Made by a program: the position numbers and the translations under genes
Assembly: GCA_045627885.1 (NCBI GenBank)
Contig: JAZQOM010000023.1
Span: forward strand, 1-13,385
Direction: 5' to 3'
Length of the DNA: 13,385 bases
Origin: CALCTE01 sp045627885
Lineage (GTDB): Bacteria > Bacillota > Clostridia > Oscillospirales > CAG-272
Shown here: positions 6,193 through 12,585 of the stretch, piece after piece
Position numbering within the stretch: the first letter of the stretch is position 1
How the letters are laid out: each line of letters opens with the position of its first letter
The notes under the pieces: generated by a model
Databases searched by the model: none
What the model was told of the DNA's origin: nothing
The model's input: the letters and a program-made list of their open reading frames with translations, nothing else

Positions 6193-6951
6193 ATGAAAGT
6201 TGTTCTTCTTGCACATACCGATAACCCGGATAAGCTCATAGCCGCCGCGGCAAAGCTCTGCTATGCAAAGAGCGATATAGACGGACTTATGAACAATCTC
6301 ACGGAAGAAAAGGTTGAGGCTTTTATCAAAACGCTTTCCGACCTCGGTCACGAAAGCCCCGTTGAGCACGCAAGCTTTACATTCGGCATAGAGGGCGTAT
6401 CGAGAGCGCTTCTTGCGCAGATAACACGCCATAGAATAGCATCGTATTCCGTTCAGAGCCAGAGATATGTCAGAAAGACGGATTTCGAGTACATAACGCC
6501 TCCCGCAATAGAGGAAATACCCGAAGCAAAGGCTATCTTTGACGAGACGATGAAGAAGGATGCCGAAGCGTATGACAAGCTCTGCGAGGTGCTGACCGCA
6601 TCCCATAAGGAAAAGCTTATGGCAGAGGGCATGGACGAAAAATCCGCGCTCAAAGCGGCTGAAAAGATAGCAAACGAGGATGCGCGCTTCGTGCTTCCCA
6701 ACGCCTGCGATACGAGAATCATAATGACGATGAATGTCCGTTCGCTGTTCAATCTGTTCTCCTTGCGTTGCTGCAACAGAGCACAGTGGGAGATAAGAGA
6801 GCTTGCATGGCAGATGCTCAAGCTTGTAAGAGAGGTATCTCCGCTTCTGTTTGCTCACGCAGGCCCGCCTTGTGTAAAGGGAGCCTGCCATGAGGGCAAG
6901 ATGTCCTGCGGCAAAATGGCGGAAGTCAGAAAGAGGTCTGAGGAACTGTAA
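6193..6951 (+). CDS. thyX: Flavin-dependent thymidylate synthase ThyX
   Basis: Makes dTMP from dUMP using methylene-tetrahydrofolate, FAD and NADPH, without oxidising the folate to dihydrofolate as ThyA does. The 252-aa protein shows the ThyX signature RHR-x7-S at residues 79-89 (RHRIASYSVQS, then QRY). It also has the upstream GHESPVEHASFTF segment and the downstream ARFVLPNACDTR and NLFSLRCCNRAQWEIR blocks, which carry substrate- and flavin-contact residues in the family. The C terminus has a Cys-rich stretch (GPPCVKGACHEGKMSCG) seen in clostridial relatives; I recall this rather than having checked it. AGGAGG (6179-6184) gives an ideal 8-nt spacing. The stop TAA overlaps the tmk ATG by one base, coupling the next step of the pathway. 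Slightly long, but within family range. Confidence 0.97.
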   Translation: MKVVLLAHTDNPDKLIAAAAKLCYAKSDIDGLMNNLTEEKVEAFIKTLSDLGHESPVEHASFTFGIEGVSRALLAQITRHRIASYSVQSQRYVRKTDFEYITPPAIEEIPEAKAIFDETMKKDAEAYDKLCEVLTASHKEKLMAEGMDEKSALKAAEKIANEDARFVLPNACDTRIIMTMNVRSLFNLFSLRCCNRAQWEIRELAWQMLKLVREVSPLLFAHAGPPCVKGACHEGKMSCGKMAEVRKRSEEL

Positions 6952-7619
6952 TGTCAAATAAGATAATAGTCCTTGAAGGGCTTGACGCTTCGGGTAAGGG
7001 AACACAGACAAAATTGCTTTCCGAGAAGCTATCCTCAGAGGGCGTATGCTACCACAGCTACGATTTTCCGAGATATAAAAACGATTCGTCCATTCCTGTC
7101 AGAATGTATCTTGACGGCAAGCTCGGCGACAGACCGGAGGATACAAACGCATTCGCGGCATCTGCATTTTTTGCCGTTGACCGCTATATTTCCTATAAAA
7201 CGGAATGGCGCACACAGCTTGAAAACGGAGATGTGATTCTGCTCGACAGGTACACGAGCGCAAATGCCCTGCACCAGATGTCGAAGATGCCGAAAGAGCA
7301 GTGGAAGGATTTTGTAGATTGGCTCTACGACTTTGAATTTTCAAGGCTCGGGCTTCCGCGACCTGCACTGACGGTATTTCTTGATATGCACCCCGATATC
7401 GCGATAAAGCTTATGGACAATCGCACGGAAACCACGGGCAGGAGGCAGGATATTCACGAAAAAGACCACAGCCACCTGTATAAAAGCTATGAGGCGGCGC
7501 AGTTCGCGTGCGACTATCTCGGCTGGGAACGAATAGTCTGCTTTGAAAACGGAGCGCCGAAAACGCGGGAAGCGATATTCTCGGAGCTGTGGGAAAAAGC
7601 AAGCAAAATAATAAAATAA
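6951..7619 (+). CDS. tmk: Thymidylate (dTMP) kinase
   Basis: Phosphorylates dTMP to dTDP with ATP, directly after ThyX in the pathway. The 222-aa protein shows the P-loop GLDASGKGT at ~10-18, the DFPRY substrate block, a Walker-B-like VILLDRYTSANALHQ stretch with the DRY motif, FLDMHPD, and an Arg-rich lid region NRTETTGRRQDIHEKD. The P-loop ends GKGT rather than the GKTT of many Tmk proteins. This is a divergent subtype and could in principle act on another nucleoside monophosphate, but the DRY block and the thyX overlap favour dTMP. The start codon overlaps the thyX stop (TAATG), suggesting translational coupling. Length is usual. Confidence 0.92.
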   Translation: MSNKIIVLEGLDASGKGTQTKLLSEKLSSEGVCYHSYDFPRYKNDSSIPVRMYLDGKLGDRPEDTNAFAASAFFAVDRYISYKTEWRTQLENGDVILLDRYTSANALHQMSKMPKEQWKDFVDWLYDFEFSRLGLPRPALTVFLDMHPDIAIKLMDNRTETTGRRQDIHEKDHSHLYKSYEAAQFACDYLGWERIVCFENGAPKTREAIFSELWEKASKIIK

Positions 7620-7631
7620 TAAAGTAAAATG

Positions 7632-7661
7632 AGCAGCATTGTGCGAAAGTACAATGCTGCT
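7632..7661 (+). other. GNRA-capped hairpin between tmk and tex
   Basis: AGCAGCATTGTGC (7632-7644) folds onto GTACAATGCTGCT (7649-7661) with one G-U pair and a GAAA tetraloop closed by C-G: 13 bp in all. It lies 12 nt after the tmk stop. It is followed by TTGAAAATC, not a T run, so it is a poor Rho-independent terminator. It ends about 12 nt before the GGGAG used by tex, so it may instead stabilise the upstream mRNA 3' end or affect tex translation. Confidence 0.7.
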
Positions 7662-7682
7662 TGAAAATCTATGGGAGTATTT

Positions 7683-9836
7683 ATGACAGAGTATTCAAAA
7701 AAACTTGCCGAGCAGTTCGGCACAAACGAAACCTATGTTCACAACATCATCGCACTCGTTGACGAGGGCAACACGATACCGTTTATCGCTCGCTACCGCA
7801 AGGAAATGCACGGCTCAATGGACGACCAGCTCATAAGAGAGATAGTCGAAAGACTTGATTACCTGCGCTCGCTCGACGAACGCAGAGAGGAGATAAGAGC
7901 GGCAATAGACGCGCAGGGAAAACTCACAGACGAGATTTCCGCCGCGCTTGACAAGGCGGAGATTCTTGCCGAGATAGAGGATATCTACCGCCCGTATAAG
8001 CAGAAGAAAAAGACGAGGGCAAGCGTTGCAAAGGAAAAGGGACTTGAGCCTCTTGCGCTCACCATATATGCGCAGGAGACGGACGCAGAGCCCATAGAGC
8101 TTGCCGCCGAATACATAAATGCGGAGCTCGGAGTCGAAACCGCCGAGGACGCACTCAAGGGCGCACTTGACATAATAGCGGAGAACATATCCGACGATGC
8201 CGAATGCAGAAAGAGAATCAGAAATCTCATAAGACTCAACGGAAATATCCGCTCTGTGGCACAGGATAAGGAAAAGGAGAGCGTATATACAAACTATTAC
8301 GATTTCCGCGAGCCGATAAAGAGAATTGCCGACCACAGAGTACTTGCGCTCAACAGAGGCGAGGACGAAGAATTTCTCAAGGTATCGGTCGAGGCGGAGG
8401 AATCAAAGCAGCTCAATGTAATAAGAATGCTCAATGTCAAAGCGCAGAACGCCTGCGGCAGAGCGGTATATGACGCGGGCTGTGACGCATATACAAGACT
8501 CATTTTCCCGTCTGTCGAGAGGGAGATTCGCTCGGAGCTCACCGATAAGGCATCCGAAAACGCGATAGCGCTTTTCGGACTGAATTTGCGTCAGCTTCTC
8601 ATGCAGCCGCCCGTAAAAGGAAAGGTTGCAATAGGACTTGACCCGGGCTATCGTACCGGTTGCAAGCTTGCCGTAGTTGACGGCACCGGCAGAGTTTTGG
8701 ACACCGCGGTAATCTATCCGACGCACTCAAAGGAACAGATAGAAAAGTCAAAGCAGACGCTTGCCGACAAAATCAAAAAGTACGGCGTACAAATAATTGC
8801 GATAGGCAACGGAACAGCATCAAAGGAGACCGAGATGTTCACGGCGGAGGTCATACGGCAGTTCTCCGGCTCCGTGTCGTATATGGTTGTAAGCGAAGCG
8901 GGGGCGTCCGTATATTCCGCATCAAAGCTTGCGGCGGCGGAAATGCCCGATTTCGATTTGACGCTTCGCAGTGCCGTATCGATTGCAAGAAGACTGCAGG
9001 ACCCGCTTGCCGAGCTTGTCAAGATAGACCCCAAGTCAATAGGCGTCGGTCAGTATCAGCACGATATGCCGCCCAAACGCCTTTCGGAGACGCTTGACGG
9101 CGTAGTTGAAAGCTGCGTAAACTCCGTAGGAGCCGATTTGAACACCGCATCGCCGTCGCTTCTTGAGCATATTGCGGGACTTTCTTCGGCAACGAGCAAG
9201 AATATAGTCGCATACCGCGAGGAAAACGGCGCATTCAAATCGAGAGCAGAGCTCAAAAAGGTCGCAAAGATAGGGCCCAAGGCATACGAACAGTGCGCGG
9301 GCTTTCTGCGCGTCCCCGAGAGCAAGAATCCGTTTGACAACACATCGGTACACCCCGAATCATACGACGCGGCGGAAAAACTGCTTGCAACCTGCGGATA
9401 TAGCAAGGACGATGTAAAAAAAGGCAATCTTTCGGGACTTGAGGCGAAGACGGAGGAGATAGGACTCTCAAAGCTTTCGGAGCTCACGGGCGTCGGCGTA
9501 CCGACACTCAAGGATATAGTAAGAGAGCTTATGAAGCCCGGCAGAGATATAAGAGACGACCTGCCCGCGCCCATGCTTCGCACCGATGTTCTCGGCATTG
9601 ACGACTTAAAAGAAGATATGGTGATGAAGGGCACGGTCAGGAATGTAAGCGACTTCGGCGCATTTGTTGATATCGGAGTGCACGAAGACGGACTCGTTCA
9701 TGTTTCACAGCTTGCCGACCGCTTTGTAAAACACCCGTCGGAGGTAGTCAAGGTAGGGGATATAGTCACGGTAAAAATACTTTCCGTTGATAAGCAGAGG
9801 CAGAGAATTTCGCTCACTATGAAAAATTTACAATAA
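7683..9836 (+). CDS. tex: Tex-family S1 RNA-binding protein
   Basis: A conserved nucleic-acid-binding protein linked in other bacteria to transcription, toxin gene expression and stress survival. The 717-aa protein shows the standard order: helical N-terminal HTH region (IPFIARYRKEMHGSMDD, LRSLDERREEI, IYRPYKQKKKTRA); a YqgF/RNase H-like fold from ~315 with IGLDPGYRTG at 317-326; paired helix-hairpin-helix elements at ~490-560 (LLEHIAGLSSATSKNIVAYR, KVAKIGPKAYEQCAGFLR); and a C-terminal S1 domain from ~646 (MKGTVRNVSDFGAFVDIG... ISLTMKNL). Length is typical. The ATG at 7671 overlaps the GGGAG and has no site of its own; the ATG at 7683 lies 5 nt after GGGAG (7673-7677) and is chosen. No clear promoter is seen between tmk and tex, so readthrough from upstream is likely. 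Confidence 0.96.
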   Translation: MTEYSKKLAEQFGTNETYVHNIIALVDEGNTIPFIARYRKEMHGSMDDQLIREIVERLDYLRSLDERREEIRAAIDAQGKLTDEISAALDKAEILAEIEDIYRPYKQKKKTRASVAKEKGLEPLALTIYAQETDAEPIELAAEYINAELGVETAEDALKGALDIIAENISDDAECRKRIRNLIRLNGNIRSVAQDKEKESVYTNYYDFREPIKRIADHRVLALNRGEDEEFLKVSVEAEESKQLNVIRMLNVKAQNACGRAVYDAGCDAYTRLIFPSVEREIRSELTDKASENAIALFGLNLRQLLMQPPVKGKVAIGLDPGYRTGCKLAVVDGTGRVLDTAVIYPTHSKEQIEKSKQTLADKIKKYGVQIIAIGNGTASKETEMFTAEVIRQFSGSVSYMVVSEAGASVYSASKLAAAEMPDFDLTLRSAVSIARRLQDPLAELVKIDPKSIGVGQYQHDMPPKRLSETLDGVVESCVNSVGADLNTASPSLLEHIAGLSSATSKNIVAYREENGAFKSRAELKKVAKIGPKAYEQCAGFLRVPESKNPFDNTSVHPESYDAAEKLLATCGYSKDDVKKGNLSGLEAKTEEIGLSKLSELTGVGVPTLKDIVRELMKPGRDIRDDLPAPMLRTDVLGIDDLKEDMVMKGTVRNVSDFGAFVDIGVHEDGLVHVSQLADRFVKHPSEVVKVGDIVTVKILSVDKQRQRISLTMKNLQ

Positions 9837-9842
9837 TTTCTT

Positions 9843-9870
9843 ATGAAAAATATGAACTTTTCATTTTTTT
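9843..9870 (+). terminator. Possible weak terminator of tex
   Basis: ATGAAAA (9843-9849) can pair with TTTTCAT (9858-9864) around an 8-nt loop, followed by T's to 9870. The stem is short and AT-rich, so the call is tentative. It is the only terminator-like element before the hppA promoter. Confidence 0.4.
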
Positions 9871-9893
9871 GTAAAAAGATACTGTTTTAATAA

Positions 9894-9923
9894 TTGACAA
9901 CATATATTTTATTGTTGTAAAAT
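9894..9923 (+). promoter_or_regulatory. Sigma-A promoter of hppA
   Basis: A perfect TTGACA (9894-9899), an 18-bp spacer and TAAAAT (9918-9923). The predicted start is near 9930, giving a leader of about 67 nt. Confidence 0.75.
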
Positions 9924-9933
9924 GTAAAAAAGA

Positions 9934-9955
9934 GCATTTAATAAATGCCTTTTTC
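9934..9955 (+). promoter_or_regulatory. Small hairpin plus T run at the 5' end of the hppA leader
   Basis: GCATTT (9934-9939) pairs with AAATGC (9943-9948) around a 3-nt loop, followed by CTTTTT. It begins about 4 nt after the predicted RNA start. It could be a 5' mRNA-protecting stem-loop or a weak attenuator. Confidence 0.45.
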
Positions 9956-9996
9956 CGCATAATCCATTTTAATCACATTATGAGGAGAAAAAAACT

Positions 9997-12117
9997 ATGG
10001 CAAATTTAATGTTTGCAGTCATCGGCGTTGCGGTATTGGCGCTTTTGTTTGCCCTTATCACCGCAAAAAAGGTCATAAAGAGTGACCCCGGAGAAGAAGC
10101 AATAACAAGCATATCCGCTATCATCAAAAAGTCGGCAAATGCTTTTCTGAAAAAGCAGTACACGGTAGTTGCGATTTTCTTCGCGGCTGTGTTTGCCGTT
10201 TTGATGGCAATGAATATTCCCGATTTTATCAAAGGCGATATCAGCGGAATTTATACACCGTTTGCGTTCCTCACAGGCGGCATTTATTCCGGACTCGCCG
10301 GATATATAGGAATGAGAATAGCCACCACCTCAAACTGCCGCACGGTTGTTGCGGCGAGAACGAGCCTTAATAAGGGACTTCGCACCGCATTTTCAAGCGG
10401 TATGGTTATGGGAATGACCGTCGTCGGTCTCGGACTTTTCGATATCAGCGTCTGGTTTGTTCTTCTAAAATTCGTATTCAAAGTTGAAATGGATGCTATT
10501 GCAAATTCCATGGTAAGCTTCGGTATAGGCGCAAGCTCCATGGCGCTTTTTGCAAGAGTAGGCGGCGGCATATTCACAAAGGCTGCCGATGTAGGTGCCG
10601 ACCTCTGCGGTAAAGTTGAGGCAGGCATCCCCGAGGACGATATCAGAAATCCCGCGGTTATTGCCGATAATGTCGGCGATAATGTCGGCGATGTTGCCGG
10701 AATGGGCGCCGACCTTTACGAATCTTATGTCGGTTCAATACTTTCCTGCGCGGCACTTGCTTGGTTTGCATTCGGAAAAATCGGTGGATTCATTCTTCCG
10801 TTTATGCTTGCGGCTGCGGGCATAATCGCGTCGATAATCGGCTCGATTTTCGTAAGAACAAAGGAAAACGCATCGCAGAAAGAGCTTCTCGGCGCGCTCC
10901 GCAAGGGACTTTATATCACAAGCGGAATTATCGTCGTCGCATCATTCCTTATAATCAAATTTGTAGCAAAGCTTAAAAACGCGTGGTTTATATGGGGCGC
11001 GGTAATGTGCGGCGTTCTTGCCGGCGTCATAATCGGAAGCCTCACCGAGCACTACACATCAGATACATATAAGCCCACGAAGAAGCTTTCCAAGTCATCC
11101 GAAACGGGAAGCGCAACCGTAATCATCGAGGGACTTTCACTCGGAATGCGCTCCACCTTCGGCTCTGTAATAATAGTTGCAATAGCAATAATCGGCAGCT
11201 TCGTGCTTGCAAGCCACGGCGCGGCAAATACCGTAGAGGCGGGACTTTTCGGCGTCGGCGCGGCAGCAGTCGGAATGCTCAGCACACTCGGACTCACACT
11301 TGCAACGGACGCATACGGCCCTGTTGCGGATAACGCAGGCGGCATCGCCGAGATGTCCGGACAGGAAGAATATGTAAGAGAGCGCACCGATGCGCTCGAC
11401 AGCCTCGGCAATACGACCGCGGCGACGGGCAAGGGCTTTGCGATTGGCTCTGCGGCGCTCACCGCGATTACGCTTATCGCGGCATTCAAATCGACTATCG
11501 AAAACAGCTTTACAGATTTCAAATTCAACCTTGATATTCTCAATGTGCAGGTTCTTGTCGGACTCTTTATCGGCGTAATGCTCCCGTTCCTGTTCTCATC
11601 CGTCACGATGAGCGCAGTCGGCAGAGCGGCATCGAAGGTCGTTATGGAGGTAAGACGGCAGTTTAAGGAAATCCCGGGCATAATGGAGGGCAAGAATAAG
11701 CCCGAGTACGAAAAGTGCATCGAGATTTGCACATCGTCATCGCAGCACGAAATGGTAGTCCCCGCGATAATCGCGGTTGTAGCCCCCATTGTAACGGGCG
11801 CACTTCTCGGCTTCAACGGAATAGCGGGAATGCTTGCCGGTACCGCAACATCCGGATTCCTGCTTGCCGTAATGATGAGTAACTCCGGCGGCGCATGGGA
11901 TAACGCGAAGAAGTATATCGAGGGCGGCAACTTCGGCGGCAAGGGAAGCGATTCACATAAGGCGGCGGTTGTAGGTGATACGGTAGGTGACCCGTTCAAG
12001 GACACTTCGGGCCCGTCAATCAATATACTTATAAAGCTCATAAGCACGGTATCGATAGTATTTGCACCGATAATATATTGGCTTTTCAATCTTATCGGAA
12101 GCAATTTCAATCTGTAA
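9997..12117 (+). CDS. hppA: Membrane-bound ion-pumping pyrophosphatase, K+-dependent type
   Basis: Hydrolyses PPi and uses the energy to pump H+ or Na+ across the membrane. The 706-aa protein is rich in hydrophobic helices, consistent with the usual ~16. Catalytic motifs are intact: DVGAD at 198-202; DNVGDNVGD at 224-232, followed by GMGADLYESYVGS; and a C-terminal GDTVGDPFKDTSGP at 660-673. The K+ determinant reads GNTTAATGKG with A475 and G478. Known K+-independent enzymes have Lys at the first of these positions, so this should be K+-stimulated. Whether Na+ or H+ is pumped cannot be settled by eye. AGGAG (9983-9987) lies 9 nt before the ATG. Flanked by its own promoter and a strong terminator, it is monocistronic. 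Conserves energy from biosynthetic PPi in anaerobes. Confidence 0.97.
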   Translation: MANLMFAVIGVAVLALLFALITAKKVIKSDPGEEAITSISAIIKKSANAFLKKQYTVVAIFFAAVFAVLMAMNIPDFIKGDISGIYTPFAFLTGGIYSGLAGYIGMRIATTSNCRTVVAARTSLNKGLRTAFSSGMVMGMTVVGLGLFDISVWFVLLKFVFKVEMDAIANSMVSFGIGASSMALFARVGGGIFTKAADVGADLCGKVEAGIPEDDIRNPAVIADNVGDNVGDVAGMGADLYESYVGSILSCAALAWFAFGKIGGFILPFMLAAAGIIASIIGSIFVRTKENASQKELLGALRKGLYITSGIIVVASFLIIKFVAKLKNAWFIWGAVMCGVLAGVIIGSLTEHYTSDTYKPTKKLSKSSETGSATVIIEGLSLGMRSTFGSVIIVAIAIIGSFVLASHGAANTVEAGLFGVGAAAVGMLSTLGLTLATDAYGPVADNAGGIAEMSGQEEYVRERTDALDSLGNTTAATGKGFAIGSAALTAITLIAAFKSTIENSFTDFKFNLDILNVQVLVGLFIGVMLPFLFSSVTMSAVGRAASKVVMEVRRQFKEIPGIMEGKNKPEYEKCIEICTSSSQHEMVVPAIIAVVAPIVTGALLGFNGIAGMLAGTATSGFLLAVMMSNSGGAWDNAKKYIEGGNFGGKGSDSHKAAVVGDTVGDPFKDTSGPSINILIKLISTVSIVFAPIIYWLFNLIGSNFNL

Positions 12118-12130
12118 TAAAATCACAAGC

Positions 12131-12162
12131 AAAGCGGCTCCCATATTGTGGAGCCGCTTTTT
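12131..12162 (+). terminator. Rho-independent terminator of hppA
   Basis: AAAGCGGCTCC (12131-12141) pairs perfectly with GGAGCCGCTTT (12150-12160) around an 8-nt loop, then T's to 12162. It lies 13 nt after the stop. Confidence 0.93.
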
Positions 12163-12197
12163 AATGCCGCGCGGGAAATTTTATCACTGATATACGC

Positions 12198-12231
12198 AAA
12201 AAAATCAAAAGCATCGGATAACCGATGCTTT
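12198..12231 (-). terminator. Rho-independent terminator of the Cro/C1-type regulator
   Basis: On the minus strand, AAAGCATCGG pairs with CCGATGCTTT around TTAT (12208-12231) and is followed by TTTTGATTTTTTT-type sequence (complement of 12198-12210). The stem overlaps the regulator's stop codon. Confidence 0.88.
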
Positions 12232-12430
12232 AATCTTTTGTAAATTCCGCTATGTCGCTGATGCCGCAGTCGAGAATGTTGCATAAATCGTTGATAGTCA
12301 CGGTTGTTATCGGCTTGTTGTGCTTCAGCCTGTCCAAAAGACTTCTCGAAAGACCGTAATTGTTGATGAGCTTGTATGTCGTAATCCCTTTTTTCTTCAT
12401 AGTTTCGTATAGCGGCTTGTAAGATATCAT
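12230..12430 (-). CDS. Small Cro/C1 (XRE)-family transcriptional regulator
   Basis: A 66-aa protein consisting of one lambda-repressor-like helix-turn-helix domain. It begins MISYKPLYETMKKKGIT, and the recognition region is TTYKLINNYGLSRSLLDRLKHNKPI (17-41). It then has the C-terminal TVTINDLCNILDCGISDIAEF typical of these short clostridial regulators. They bind DNA as dimers; there is no effector domain. An ATG at 12445 has no ribosome binding site, while AAAGGA on the minus strand sits 6 nt before the ATG at 12430, and the family usually begins MISY, so 12430 is used. It is divergent from the LRR surface protein gene and shares overlapping promoters with it. A 14-bp inverted repeat spans this control region. 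It ends in its own terminator, facing hppA. Confidence 0.9.
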   Translation of the reverse strand: MISYKPLYETMKKKGITTYKLINNYGLSRSLLDRLKHNKPITTVTINDLCNILDCGISDIAEFTKD

Positions 12431-12490
12431 TTTAGTTCCTTTCATAAAACATAAATAGCATGCCTTTTTTATATGATAAAATGATATCTT
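12421..12490. repeat. Perfect 14-bp inverted repeat spanning the regulator start and divergent promoters
   Basis: AAGATATCATTTTA at 12421-12434 and TAAAATGATATCTT at 12477-12490 are exact reverse complements, 42 bp apart. The left arm covers the regulator's first codons and start codon. The right arm touches the -10 of the regulator promoter and fills much of its spacer, stopping 4 bp short of the -35 of the surface-protein promoter. Positions fit a pair of operator half-sites; binding is inferred. Confidence 0.75.
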
Positions 12491-12501
12491 CCTATTGACA
12501 A
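12473..12501 (-). promoter_or_regulatory. Probable promoter of the Cro/C1-type regulator
   Basis: On the minus strand, TTGTCA (complement of 12496-12501) and TATCAT (complement of 12473-12478) are 17 bp apart. The -35 overlaps the plus-strand -35 TTGACA at 12495-12500, so the two polymerase sites should exclude each other. Confidence 0.6.
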
Positions 12502-12524
12502 TTATCTACAAAAAAGAGTATACT
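12495..12524 (+). promoter_or_regulatory. Promoter of the BspA-like LRR surface protein
   Basis: A perfect TTGACA (12495-12500), an 18-bp spacer and TATACT (12519-12524). The leader is about 55 nt. The ten bases TATTGACAAT covering the -35 (12493-12502) recur at 12544-12553 in the leader, where no matching -10 is seen; the copy may be a binding site. Confidence 0.7.
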
Positions 12525-12585
12525 CAAGTCGGTATTAACTATATATTGACAATACGCTGCAGAGCCACAACAAAGCGGAGGGATT

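Noticed and set aside
6043..7011. A 322-codon minus-strand open frame
   Set aside because: Antisense to the dockerin gene and thyX, both with strong family motifs; it has no ribosome binding site or recognisable domain.
7671..7682. ATG at 7671 as the tex start
   Set aside because: No ribosome binding site precedes it, and it overlaps the GGGAG that fits the ATG at 7683.
11052..12110. A 352-codon minus-strand open frame
   Set aside because: Antisense to the conserved core of hppA; its Ser/Pro/Ile-rich translation is a by-product of hppA codon use.
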